A stretch of DNA of 64,000 nucleotides, taken from positions 104,810,877 through 104,874,876 of the forward strand of contig CM038049.1 in NCBI GenBank assembly GCA_021397845.1, in the 5' to 3' direction. The stretch comes from Areca catechu (Eukaryota > Streptophyta > Magnoliopsida > Arecales > Arecaceae). A program made the position numbers and the translations under genes. Positions 1-10,685 of this stretch are shown here, piece by piece. How positions within the stretch are numbered: position 1 is the first letter of the stretch; the number at the start of each line of letters is the position of its first letter. The notes beneath the pieces are model-generated. The model saw only the letters and a list, made by a program, of their open reading frames with translations, was not told the origin of the DNA and made no database searches.

Positions 1-1053
1 CTGTCAAGTTTACACCCATCAAAATGAGCATCAAAATAAGTAATCAATTCAAATGAAGAATCTTTAGAGTACCATAGACCAATATTAATAGAGCCAGACA
101 GATATCTAAGTATGCATTTAACAACCAAAAATGAGATTCTTTAGGGGCAGACTGATATCTTGCATACATACAAACACTGAACATAATATCTGGCCTACTA
201 GTAGTTAGATAAAGCAATGAACCAATCATGCCTTTATATAACTTTTGGTCTACAAATTTACCTGATTCATCTTTGTCAAGTCTACAAGAGGAGCTCATAG
301 GTGTACCTAATAGCTTGGTGCTCTCCATCCTAAACTTCTTTAATATTTCTTTCATGTACTTGGTTTGGTTGATAAAGATTCCTCTTTTGTTTGCTTTATT
401 TAGAGTCCGAGGAAGAAGTTAAGCTCTCCCATAATGCTCATCTCGAACTCTCCCTGCATTAACTTTGCAAATTCTTGACAAAGACATTCGTTAGCAGCAC
501 CGAATATGATATCATCCACATAAACTTGTACTACTAAGAGATCATCATTTTTCTTTTTCAAAAATAATGTAGTGTCTACATTACCTCTAAAAAAATTATT
601 TTTAAGCAAGAAATAACTCAATCTATCATACCAAGCTCTTAGAGCTTGTTTCAAACCATACAAAGCTTTATGAAGTTTAAAAACATGATTTGGAAACTCA
701 TGATTTTCAAAACTGGAGGGTTGTTCAACAAAAACTTCTTCTTCGATAAAATCATCCAAAAAGGCACTTTTGACATCCATTTGAAATAATTTAAAATTCA
801 TAAAACATGCAAATGCCAATAATAGCATAATTACCTTAAGTCTAGCAACAAGAACATAGGTTTCATTAAAACCAATCTCTTCCTCCTGATTGTATCCTTT
901 GGCAACTAGCCTAGCTTTATTTTTAGTAACAATTCCATTTTTATCAAGCTTATTTCTGAAAATCCTTTTTGTATCAATTATTGAAACATTAGAGGGTCTT
1001 TCAACTAAAGTCCAAACATTATTTCTTTTAAATTGATTTAGTTCATCTTGCAT
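1..1053 (-). pseudogene. Reverse transcriptase of element D, runs off the window
   Basis: Copia RT (RVT_2 family). From 1053 to 400 an open stretch reads NNVWTLVERP, the RLVAKGYNQEEE region, KSAFLDDFIEEEVFVEQP and the catalytic YVDD box in VQVYVDDIIFGA. After a stop near 400 the RT thumb region continues in another frame (355-44: GMIGSLLYL, SRPDIMFSVC). RNase H is missing because the window ends. It copies element RNA to cDNA, primed by tRNA at 4434-4445. Stops and frameshifts make it non-functional. Confidence 0.88.
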
Positions 1054-1062
1054 AGCATTTAT

Positions 1063-2065
1063 CTAATTGCAATCATTTTTAGCTTCTTCAATAGATTTTG
1101 GTTCTACTTGAGAAACAAAAGCTAAATAATCACATACATTTCTAAGAGCTGAATGAGTACTTATCCCTTTTGATGGATCATCAATGATAAGTTCTTTGGG
1201 ATGTCCATGAGCATACCTCCATTCTTTAGGTAGAGGGTTAGGTGTTGATGTGTTTTTACCTCCTTGTACTTGATCTCTTTCATTGTTTTGATTGTCATCT
1301 TGATCCTTGGAAGGCTCTTCATGATTGTTCACTTCTTCAGTTCTTTGGATACCTGTTTCATCATCAAGAACATCTTCTTTTCTAGAAGATTTTTGATTAG
1401 TCTCATCAAACACAACATGGATGGATTCTTCAACAAGAAGTATCCTTCTGTTGAAGATCCTGTATGCCTTGCTAGATATAGAGTAACCTAAAAAGATACC
1501 CTTATCTGAATTGGCATCAAATTTGCTTAGATTATCCTTATCATTATTTAAAATGAAATAACGGAATCCAAAAATATGAAAATATTTAATTGAAGGTTTC
1601 TTACCTTTCTCAAGCTCATAAGGTATTTTCTTTAAAATAGAACGGATTAAAACATGATTTAAAACATAGTAAGCAGTTTTTATGGCTTCCATCCAAAAAT
1701 ACCTAAGCAAATCATTTTTGCAAAGCATGGCGCGTACCATTTCTTCAAGAGTTTATTTTTTATCTCTATCACCCCATTTTGTTGAGATGTCCTAGGTGCA
1801 GAAAAATTATGATGAATGTCATTTTTACTACAAAACTTTTTAAAATCATGGTTTTCAAATTCTGTACCATGATCACTTCTTAAAGATATAATTGAAACAC
1901 CTTTTCATTTGAATCTCTTTTATAAAATTTAATGAATGCAGAAAAAGTTTCATCTTTGTGAGCTAAAAACATGACCCATGTAAAATGTGAGAAGTCATCT
2001 ACAATAACTAAACCGTACTTCTTACCTTCCAAACTAGATATTCTAGTTGGTCCAAAGAAATCCAT
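1063..2065 (-). pseudogene. Integrase of element D, frameshifted
   Basis: The catalytic domain begins with MDFFGPTRISSLEG (first catalytic Asp, codons near 2065) and VDDFSHFTWV. It is shifted between about 1880 and 1740, where the second Asp (SDHGTEF type) and NGVIEIKNK with the catalytic Glu can be read across frames. 1740-1063 holds the rest of the integrase core, the GKKPSIKYFHIFG region and the variable linker towards RT. The enzyme would insert the cDNA into chromosomes. Two frameshifts and a stop near 1060 inactivate it. Confidence 0.8.
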
Positions 2066-2128
2066 ATGAAGTAATTCTAAGGGTCTAGATGTAAAGACTA
2101 CTCCTTTAAGTTTAAAAGATGATTTAGT

Positions 2129-2695
2129 TTATTTTCCAAGTTGGCAAGCAATACAAATCTTATCATTTTCAAAACTAAGTTTTGGCAAGTCTTTTATTAA
2201 ATCCTTTTTGCAAAGTTTTGAAAACAAATGCATACTAGCATGTCCTAGTCTATGATGCCAAAGCCAACTAGTTTTATTGATCTTGGCTTCCATTGCCACT
2301 AGGCATTGACTATTTTGAATAGGAAGATCATCAAGATCAACCATAAAAATATTTTCATGCCTATGACAAATAAACATTATGCCATTGTCATCAAGACTGG
2401 AAACAATGTACATGGAAGATTCGATAACAACTTTAAAATCTTTGTCACAAAACTGGCTAATGCTAAGTAAATTGTGCTTTAAACCATCAGTATAAAGAAC
2501 ATTATCTATATAAGTAGAGGGGGTGATATGGACTTTACCAATTCCAATAATGTTGCCCTTTCCATTATCATCGAAGGTCACATTTCTACCATTTTGATAT
2601 TCAAGTGAGGAGAACTGCTCCACATCTCCAATCATGTGCCTTGAGCAACCACTGTCTAGGTACCATAATCTTCTTTTATTGGTTGCAAGACACAC
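2129..2695 (-). pseudogene. Protease and GAG-pre-integrase region of element D
   Basis: About 188 codons are open. Near the start, WYLDSGCSRHM contains the Asp-Ser-Gly active site of retroviral-type aspartic protease, which cuts the gag-pol polyprotein. About 140 residues on, WHHRLGHAS plus CIACQLGK form the HHCC zinc-binding N-terminal domain of copia integrase. The segment follows gag directly and leads into the integrase core, as in copia polyproteins. It is the best-preserved piece of element D, but it is cut off at a stop at 2129. Confidence 0.85.
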
Positions 2696-2788
2696 CTACA
2701 ACATCAAATCAGGTGGAGACTTTAGGTACCCAGTCATCTTGGGTCCTTTAAGGTTAGTAGTGACGGTTCCTTTTGGAACCCAAACTTT

Positions 2789-4389
2789 TCAATCTTTGTT
2801 CAATTTTCTTTTATTGCACAAATATGATTTATGTCCTATATTACCACAAGAATAACAACTAATAAAGGATGAAGCAGGCACAAATAAATTCTTGAAAAAC
2901 TTTTGTTGTTTTTGAGTTTTGAAACCTAATCCAGTTTTGTTAAAAATAGCTCTTTGGTTATTCAAAAGCATATTGAGTTTTTCAGAACTGTAAGTAAATT
3001 TTTCAACAAAAGATTTTAGTTTTCATGCTTATCCTTGTACTTCTTGTTTTCTTGCAAAATCTCTCTGTTTTGTTTTGTAAAATTTTTAGTTGATGCAAAA
3101 GAATTTTTCTTTTTCAAATCTTCCTTTTCTTTTTCCAGAAGGATAATTTTATCATTGAACTTTTTATTTTCTTGGAGCAAACAATCATTTTCAGTTAAAT
3201 ACTTATCATTTGTTTTAACCAAAACCATATTTTGCTTCTTTAGTTCTTTGTGCTTCAATTTAAGTTTTTGAAATTCAATAACTAGTTCATCAAAAACTTC
3301 ATGCAATTCATCAAAGGTAAACTCATTTTCAGATTCAGATATTACCTCATCATTGTTAGCCATTAAGCAGAAATTTGCAACCTCTTGTTGCTTTTCATCG
3401 GAACTTGAGTCCTCGCTGTCGCTCTAGGTCACCATCATTGCTTTCTTTTTTAATATTTTTTTACTCTTTTTGAGTAGGGGGCAGTCCAGCTTGAAGTGGC
3501 TGGGTTTCATGCACTCAAAGCAAGTGGGCTGCTCCTTTTTTTTCTCTTTTTCTTTCTTTTGCTAGGCTCCCCCTTTTGAGATTTCTTCTTGAAATTGTAT
3601 TTTTTCTTTCTCATAAACCTCCTAAACTTTCTTGCTATGAGAGTCATCTCATCTTCATCATCCTCTTCTTCAGTTTCATCACTTGATTCTTTCTTGATAG
3701 TGGACTTGAAGGCAACGACCTTCATCTTCTTATCATTGTCCACTGTCTTTTATTTCAAGGAGAGCTCATAAGTCATCAATGAGCTCAAAAGCTGTTCAAG
3801 TAGAAGTGTGTTTACATCTTTGGCTTCTTCTATAGCAGTGACCTTAGCATCCCAAAAAGCCGGAAGAGACCTAAAAAGTTTATTAATAAGTTCACCATTA
3901 GAAATAATTTTTTCTAAGCTTCTCGTGCCATTCACAATATTAGAGATCTAGTGTACATTTCACTAATAGATTTAGAAGGTTCCATTCTAAACATTTCATA
4001 TGTATGAATAAGCATGTTAACTTTTGTAGTTTTCACTTGATGAGTTCAAGTGTGCCCCATATTTTCTTTGCGGAGAGATAATTTGAGATTCTATTGAATT
4101 CACTTGGGTCCAAAGCATAAAATAATAGATTCATAGCCTTTGCATTAAGCTCTATTTGCTTAATATCATTCTCATCCCAATTATCTTCCATTTTGGGAGT
4201 GGAAATGCCATTAATCAAGATAGTAGGCTGATGAGGACCCTTAACAATAGTCCTCCAAATATTATAATCAATGGCTTGAATATAAATGCGCATGCGTGTC
4301 TTCCAGTATGTATAATTGGTGCCATTAAATAATGGAGGATAGTTAGAGGCTTGACCATCTACAACACCCATACCAATTGGGGCTACCAT
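2789..4389 (-). pseudogene. gag: Gag of element D (UBN2-type capsid, coiled coil, zinc knuckle), broken
   Basis: Structural capsid/nucleocapsid protein that packages the element's RNA in cytoplasmic particles. Reading starts at an ATG at 4389, shortly after the PBS. The N-terminal part (4389-4033) has the copia gag pattern with an FNGTNYTYWKTRM-like segment. It continues in pieces at 3935-3750, 3743-3507 (acidic then Lys-rich), 3363-3016 (Glu/Lys/Leu heptads, coiled coil) and 2971-2789, which carries a CX2CX4HX4C zinc knuckle, CYSCGNIGHKSYLC. The pieces lie in different frames, with stops and frameshifts between them. The same layout in element C identifies it. A large gag with a coiled-coil half is a Sirevirus trait. 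Not functional as it stands. Confidence 0.85.
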
Positions 4390-4433
4390 GATCTTTTACT
4401 CAAGATCGTTGGACCTACAAGTAGAGTACCGAT

Positions 4434-4445
4434 GCTCTGATATCA
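4434..4445 (-). other. Primer binding site of element D
   Basis: The minus strand reads TGATATCAGAGC two bases inside the LTR end. The usual plant copia PBS, complementary to the 3' end of initiator tRNA-Met, is TGGTATCAGAGC, so there is one mismatch. It fixes the 5' LTR end and the direction of the element. Confidence 0.8.
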
Positions 4446-4447
4446 CT

Positions 4448-6034
4448 TGTTGCCCAAAAATGGAGCCTAAGAGGGGGGGTGAATTGGATCTTTTAAAAAT
4501 TTAAACAACTATGTGCTGGTCTTGATGTGTTTGTGAAGCAAACTAATTAAACTCAAAATGAATGTAGTGGATAATGGTAAATTAAAGGCAAGCAATAAAG
4601 AGCAAGTAGTAGTAGAGAGCAATCACACAGAAACACAGAATTTTATAGTGGTTCGGTGCAATCCAAGCACCTACATCCACTCCCCAAGCCTCTCTTGAGA
4701 ATTTTTACTATAATCTCTTCAAGAAGATAGCCGACTTGATTTTCAAGCTCACAAGTCAAAACCCAAGTTAGTTTTGTCACCTAGGCTTACTAACAACCTT
4801 TACAACTTGTTTTGTCTTCGAGCTCACAAGTTAAACCCTAGTTGGTTTTATACCTTCGGCTTAACAACAACCTTAACAACCTACTTTCAAAGACCTTGAA
4901 AGCTAGGTCAGCAAAGAATAAAGTTAAAGATACAAGAATAAAAGTATAATCAAACTTTCTTACATAGTGGAATATGGAAGCTTTTAGGCTCTTGAAGATT
5001 GCTTGTCTTGTCTTCTCTTTGGAATCTCTTCAAAGATACTTTTGGAAAGATGAAATGAAAGGCTTGTAACCTTTTTCAGGAAATCTCTTCTTTTTGGCTT
5101 TGGAAGTGAAGTTCTTGAAATAATATTTGTCTTTTTGTGTTCAATGCTTCATGATTGAGTTTGGTGAAGCTTAACTACTTCAAAAACTTTCAAAAATGGT
5201 TAAAGACCGTTGGAGGAGCAAAACTAGCCATTAGGAGCTTGTAGGGATGAATTCTGTCTCTCAGAAAAAATAGCCGTTATGCCTGTTAGAACCCGTGAGT
5301 CGATACTTGATTTCTGTAAGTTGACACTTTAGTCTTCATGAGTCGATCCTTGATTTCTATGAGTCGATACTTGAATTTTCTAAGTCGACACTTGAATTTT
5401 CTTAGTCGATACTTGAGTCAAAAACCTCCAAATGGCCTAGTTCTATATTTTCAAAAATCTCAGGCCTTGAGTCGATACTTAGAATTCTTAAGTCGATACT
5501 TAAATCTCATGAGTCGACACCTGAGTCTCATGAGCTGACAATTGATAGAAAAACTCCCAAAAAGACATGTTCTGCATCTTCAAAAGTCTCAGGCCTTGAG
5601 TTGATACTTGAAATCTTTGAGCCGACACTTGTATTCATGAGTTGATACTTGATTTTAGTGAGTCAACACTTGGCATGCCATAGAAAATCTCTACGTGCTA
5701 GTTTCTAAAGTGTCAACACTTAGTGTACCATCAGTTGACACTTGACTCTGCAACTTGTCAAAAACATGTGCCAACCTTCCAAATTCAAAATGATCTTCAA
5801 TAAAACTTTAATATACTTTTTGTAAAGCATAATTGGTCTATTTTGAAGCCTTTTTTAGATGAGAAGACTTCTTAAATCATGAAAATTGCTCAGCTTCCAA
5901 TGAGTGTCATGATACTTTTAATTTGAGAATTTGAGGTACTTATATCCTGAAACTCATAAATCTAATTGAAATATTAGAATAAAATATGTACTTAATGTTT
6001 TGTTAGTCATCAAAATCAAGGGCTAAAGCTAACA
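4448..6034 (-). repeat. 5' LTR of element D (complete, 1587 bp)
   Basis: On the minus strand the LTR starts TGTTAGCTTTAGCCC and ends GGGCAACA, immediately before the PBS. Both termini match the LTR of element C, which begins TGTTGACCCC and ends GGGCAACA, so the ends are well fixed even though the partner LTR is outside the window. The middle (about 5295-5680) is a run of imperfect copies of a 12-14 bp motif, AGTCGAYACTTGA on the plus strand. No clear TATAAATA box is visible where element C has one, so the promoter may be degraded. Confidence 0.85.
5295..5680. repeat. Periodic AGTCGAYACTTGA motif array in the LTR of element D
   Basis: About twelve imperfect copies of AGTCGATACTTGA or AGTCGACACTTGA, spaced roughly 20 bp within clusters, are separated by two copies of a longer spacer containing CTCAGGCCTTGAG. 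The array gives a spurious plus-strand open frame rich in Ser-Arg-Tyr-Leu (5338-5538), which is not a gene. The same core occurs in the LTRs of element A (6916-6927 and 16390-16401). Confidence 0.75.
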
Positions 6035-6915
6035 CTGTTCATCATATTTGCATTTTCCTGAAATGAACTTTTGTATGATGGAGTCCTTGGAACTACATTA
6101 TTTGATATAGAGAGGATATATCAAGTAGTTCTTATACTGGTTCACAACCAAATGATACATTATTATAGGATGATAATGTATCAAGTGTAGGTTGTTGTAT
6201 GTCACATTTATTTCTTATCCTCTTAACCAAGGAGTGTGGAGATACTAGTGTGACATGCAAGTAAAATATGTCACATCTCACTGAACGTGACCATCTACAG
6301 AGCTCCCTTCTACCAAAGGGTTGCTCGTGAAGGGATATGGGTATATATGTCCCTCAGACCTGAGATCATCATGGCTGCTTGCAAGCAACTTACTATGCTT
6401 TGGTACCAGATTACCTAGATTTCTAATCCAGTGATGGAAGGTTTCTGGATGTAGTCAAGTACTTGTGGAAGCGGTGGTGGATCAAGATGGAATTGACCCC
6501 TTTAAATAGTTTGGAGTGAATGGCTCGTTGTGTCTTAATTTTGCAAATCCTTGGCCTGGGTAGTTCTTGAGAGGAGTCATAGAACTTGTAAAGTTGAGAC
6601 ACAATCTGGATAAACCCAATTATGATTGGCAGTCGAACCCTAGGTCATCCTGAGCATTATGAGGTCAAAGGGATGAATTATGCGGTAACCATATGCCAGA
6701 GGTTCTAGTGAGGTGCTCTGCATCTTTGACCTATCCAGATGTCGGGTATCATTACTAGATGAGGACTTTGACTGGTACTGAAAGCATTCCAGTGCTACTA
6801 ACTTAGTGTTCGAACCATGGAGTCACACACCATAGGGGTTTCTATTTGATCTTAAGGCTGATCAATGGTTAAGAATCATTTGCTGTCACTGGTGGTCAAT
6901 GTGATTGACCATGTG

Positions 6916-7130
6916 TCGACACTTGAGGGGTCAACACTTGGCTATGACAAGAAAAATTTTGGAAGACTTTTCTGGACGAGCTGACTCGACCCCTACTCGA
7001 GTCAACTTGTTTTGTGTTTTGGTCAAGCCGGCTCGACCCTGCTCGAGCCGACTCGAATGAACAATCTAACTGTTCTATGTCTTGGATAAGCCAACTCAAA
7101 CCTGCTCGAGTCGACTCATCTCTGCTCGAC
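6916..7130. promoter_or_regulatory. Motif array upstream of the TATA position in LTR A
   Basis: TCGACACTTGAG (6916-6927) and TCAACACTTGG (6931-6941) are followed by six to eight variants of GAGCCGACTCG, several in pairs around TGCTCGAG. The array lies about 200 bp upstream of the TATA position, where retrotransposon U3 enhancers usually sit. The same array is in the 3' LTR (16390-16610). An enhancer role is inference from position and repetition. Confidence 0.6.
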
Positions 7131-7780
7131 CAGAAATTCCTGAACGACATTTTTAGGATGTTTTTGGAAGGTTTTGATCTGATTTGAATTTTGAATTCAA
7201 GCTGTTTTGGCTCCAAACTTTCATGGAATGATTGTCATTCCTTCCAATATGGTTTGAGTCAATATGGTATGCTCCTTGACCTTCTCTCCTAATCACTCCT
7301 TCCTCTTTCTCCCTCTCTTGGCTGCCTCTACAAATAAGTGTTATTTTAGGGCTGCTGGGTTAGAGAAGTTTTTGATTATTTGTCTATGAATCTCATTGCT
7401 GCTGAGATTCTGAGAGGGAAGAAAAGGGTTGTGAGGACTTGGGCATTAGTTGTGTGGACTCTTAGCACTCAAGCTAGGCCTTGGAAAAAGAGCTAGTTAG
7501 GAGTGTTCCACCTCTCCTCCTCGTCTTCTAAGGAAGAAGAAGATCAGCCCAAAGGATCCCCAGGAGCTAGCACTCTGAGGGAGTTGATCAGAGTCGAGCC
7601 CATGTGTGGATTACCTATAGAGGCTAGATACATGTGTGGCTCAAGAGCACCATCCTTGGAGCACCGCCACTGCATCCATCAAAGGTGTAACAGTAAGGTA
7701 CTTTTATATCTTTGCTATTCTTTTGTTTTGATGTTTATATTACATGATGTTTTATTATACTAGATCCTGTTGCGAGCAGA

Positions 7781-7809
7781 TTGGTAGATCGTTTAGATCG
7801 ATCTACCAA
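7781..7809 (+). other. Perfect 11-bp hairpin in transcribed part of LTR A
   Basis: TTGGTAGATCG, then the loop TTTAGAT, then CGATCTACCAA. The same hairpin, with identical loop, is at 17258-17286 in the 3' LTR. It lies downstream of the TATA position, so it would be in the RNA, near both ends if it is in R. It may be a packaging, dimerisation or 3'-end signal; this is not established. Confidence 0.7.
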
Positions 7810-7902
7810 GCCTTCCACTGTGCATATTTTAAAATTATTTTAAAATGCATTTGTTTCTACCTTACTTTTGCATATTGTATGCATGGTGTTCTTCACCTTC
7901 AA

Positions 7903-7914
7903 TGGTATCAGAGC
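7903..7914 (+). other. Primer binding site of element A
   Basis: A perfect TGGTATCAGAGC, complementary to the 3' end of plant initiator tRNA-Met, lies one base after the LTR end. It marks the start of minus-strand DNA synthesis and confirms plus orientation. Confidence 0.92.
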
Positions 7915-9751
7915 CAGGTTTATCGTAGTATAATAATGCTAGCATGCTTTTAACATCATGTTTTTCTTTTAAATTACTTTGTTTGAGTGCTTCACCATGG
8001 ACGTCCGGTCATAGGAGAGAAGTAGGGCTGCAAGACCCTCTCTTCCCATTCAATGAGATCTCCTATGGCATGTTGGGGTGCCACTTGTGATTGACTCTTA
8101 AAGAGAAAAAATAAAAGAAAATATAGATTAAAAATGTTTTGATCTAACATTATGATCATAAAACAAATTTAGATTAGATCTAAGAGTTTTGTTTTGATCA
8201 TGTTTAATCTCTAAATTTGATTGTTCAAATAAGTTGCATGAATTTTGAAGTCACTGTTTTTTGTGCCTCACAGACGAGCCAACTCGGCCCTTGCTCGAGC
8301 CGACTCGTTGATGCAGGTAGAACAATCTATCCATTTCTGGTTCTGGATGAGCCGACTCGACACCTGCTCAAGCCGACTCGTCTATGTTAATAGATGAATC
8401 TATCTGTTTTTTGGTTCTAGACAAACCGACTTGCATTTTACATGAATCGACTCGACCAGAATGCCCTGAAATAATGAATTCAAAATTTGCTTATAAAGTT
8501 ATTTTACATTCTTTATTGAAATTGTTTCGATTAATCAAGGCTATTGAACTTAATTAAGAATTAAGAATGATAAAGAACTCTAGGAATATGATTTAAAGAT
8601 TTTAAGTCATTTCAATAACCCTTAAGGGTCATGGCTTAGCTTCTTTTGGGTCCTTAATTTGGTTAGACCTAAGTTTAGATGCATTGGACTAAATAGAGAA
8701 CTAATCTAATCAAATATTGAGTTAGGGTTTCTTCTCTATAGATCTCTCTAAGAGCTAGATTGATTAGTCCATAGATCTAAATAGACCTAATTTATGGCTC
8801 AGTGGTCAGCCCGAGTCTTTAGGCTAGTCTAATCGATTTTGAAGAATCAATTGATGTCTAGGTAAGTTTGGCATCTTAATCATTGTTCTTTGGGGCTACC
8901 ACTTATCTGGACAACTCGATTAGTGTCTAAGGCAAGACGGTTAATGATGGAACCCAACCCATGATCTCACTTACCTGGCCAATCTGGTCGATCAGAATTA
9001 TTGTATAGCTCACTGACTCGTGTTAACCCATGTCAACCAAGGTTAATCTGTCTTGACTGATTTTAGGTGCCCATGGATCATTAGTTATGAGTAACCCTCC
9101 TTGATTGCTGATATGGTCAATGGGAGGTTGTTCAATGTCTTCTCATCTTTTCTTCTATCATAATAAGATTAAACCCTCTAAATTATTATGTCCATAACAA
9201 GGATGAAGTTATTGGGATAACCAAGTCCTAGCCTTCCATTAAGTGGGATGGTAATGGGTCTAATAGTTGGGTTTCATCGGCGATCCAAAGATCGGGTGTT
9301 CATCGGGCTATTGAAATGATGTTCCTAATATGATGGCTCAGTGCGACTCTCTTAACAGAAGTCAGGTGGGCCGGCCAAAGTCAGGCTTGACTATTCGTTA
9401 GTTAGAAGCTTCGAATTTTGTCATGTTAATGGTTAGGCCTAACCGAGACCTTCAATAGGAGGCCCAAAAGTTGACTGAAGTGCACCTTAGGGCAAAACCT
9501 AAATACTAGAGGTTACTTAAAGAAGTAATCAGTTGAAGAACCTACCTTTAGACATGCATGGATGGGCTGGCCAAAGTCAGGCTCATGTGTTGTCTATTAG
9601 ACTCTAGTACCCACTAAGGAATTAAATTAATTTCTTGGATTGGAGGTAGAGGCTACCAGTCTGAACAATTAGTGGGAGGGCCTTTAGACTAAAGTCCATG
9701 TCTTTAGGTTAATAATTCATATGCACTAATTAGCTTTGGTTTTCCTTTCAG
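7915..9751 (+). other. Long untranslated leader of element A
   Basis: About 1.84 kb between PBS and gag without a sustained open frame. It is collinear with the leader of element B (50279-51853). Shared landmarks include the loss-of-function-free phrase 'CCGAGTCTT.AGGCTA' region, 'TGTCTAGG' blocks and the stretch just before gag. At 8270-8460 it carries an extra GAGCCGACTCG-type motif array (at least five copies) that I do not see in the leader of B. Such a leader is long for a copia element and could hold an RNA structure or packaging signal. Confidence 0.7.
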
Positions 9752-10624
9752 ATATCTTCCAATTTGTTGCTCTGTTCTCTTCTCGATAATGAGAATCTCA
9801 AGGGTCCCAACTTCGATATCTGGTATCGAAGGCTCAGGATTGCCCTGGAGCATGAATGGATCTTGTATATAATATCGGATCTGGCACCTAAAATCCCTGC
9901 TCCTAATGCTCGGGGTTCAGTGATAGACACTTATCAGAAGTGGCCCTCTGACAGGACCACTGTTCGATGCATAATGTTAGCAGCGATGAACGACGAGTTC
10001 AGTCACAAGTTCAAGGAAGCCCAACTAGAGGAAATCCTTCGAAGGTTGAAGGAGTCCTTTGGGACACCAGATGATGTTGAGAGGTACAGGGTCTCCTATG
10101 TTATCTACCATGCGCAGATGTGTGATGGGGCCTCAGTCACTGATCATGTATTGTACATGATTGAGATGATTGAGCGCCTGGACAAGCTTGGATGTCCTTT
10201 GCATGAACAGCTTGAAAAGAATGCGATTCTGAATTCCTTGCCCTCTTCCTATCTGAATTTTCTCGATCATTATAGAATGAATAAGCCTACAATTAACTAC
10301 CACAGTCTGTTGGGGTTGCAGTAGACTTATGAGAAAGACTACCATCTGAATAAAGGGATGGTAAATCTAGTGGGAGGATCTTTGGCAGGGCATCGTTCCT
10401 TTAAGAAAGAGAAAAAGAAAGGTAAAGGGAAACAGGTGCAGAATGCTTCTAGGCCTAGTCAGGCCAAGAAGGAAAAGGCTGATAAGAGCCATGCAGAGTG
10501 CTTTTTCTACAAGAAGCGGGGACATTGGAAGAGAAACTGTCCTCTTTACATTGCATCGCTTGACCCGACAGGTCCAAGAAGAGGAAGCAACCAGAAGGTC
10601 TTGGATAAGGTATTTATATCATAA
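9752..10624 (+). pseudogene. gag: Gag of element A, start codon lost and internal stop
   Basis: Copia gag of the UBN2 type: FDIWYRRLRIALEHEW near the N-terminus, then a helical capsid region to about residue 190, a Lys-rich linker and a zinc knuckle at about residues 247-260. The start codon equivalent to the ATG at 51854 in element B is ATA here (9752-9754). A TAG at 10322-10324 interrupts the frame, which continues open from 10325 to 10621. The knuckle reads CFFYKKRGHWKRNC, so the second zinc-ligand Cys has become Tyr. Non-functional. Confidence 0.88.
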
Positions 10625-10685
10625 CACCTTATAGTTTCTCTATCTGCGATACTACTAATTGGGTATTGGATACTGGAAGTCCAAT
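10625..10685 (+). pseudogene. Start of protease of element A, cut by a solo LTR
   Basis: Just after gag, in a shifted frame, NWVLDTGSP holds the Asp-Thr-Gly active site of the copia aspartic protease. Reading breaks at 10685 where a 1676-bp solo LTR begins. The domain resumes at 12362, downstream of the duplicated target CCAAT. A roughly 2-bp indel relative to element B puts the protease out of frame with gag. Confidence 0.75.

Larger units (their letters stand above)
1..6034 (-). mobile_element. Element D: Sirevirus-type Ty1-copia retrotransposon, 5' LTR through RT, runs off left edge
   Basis: Read on the minus strand, the order is 5' LTR (6034 to 4448), PBS, gag, protease, GAG-pre-integrase, integrase, reverse transcriptase. 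Protease-integrase-RT is the copia order. Gag and pol closely resemble those of element C (52735-64000), including a gag with a coiled-coil half. That places D in the same Sirevirus-type group. RNase H and the 3' LTR lie beyond base 1. D interrupts the LTR of copia element A: sequence resumes at 6035 exactly where the intact 3' LTR of A (position 15509) continues. The 5-bp target duplication should be CTGTT (6035-6039); its partner is outside the window. Several stops and frameshifts make D non-autonomous. Confidence 0.9.
6035..7901 (+). repeat. 5' LTR of element A (first ~101 bp displaced by element D)
   Basis: It aligns to 15509-17378 of the 3' LTR. The end is set by CCTTCA at 7901, directly before the PBS. 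Contents in order: a TCGACACTTGAG motif at 6916, an array of GAGYCGACTCG-like motifs at 6970-7130, a degraded TATA box (TACAAATA, 7329-7336), a perfect 11-bp hairpin (7781-7809) and an AT palindrome pair (7826-7846). Small open frames in it (for example 7503-7763) are not genes. Confidence 0.9.

Noticed and set aside
5338..5538. Plus-strand open frame rich in Ser-Arg-Tyr-Leu
   Set aside because: Translation of the AGTCGAYACTTGA array in the LTR of element D; not a gene.
7503..7953. Two open frames with Ser-rich and Cys-rich products
   Set aside because: They lie in the LTR of element A and run across its end into the PBS region; not conserved as frames in the 3' LTR.
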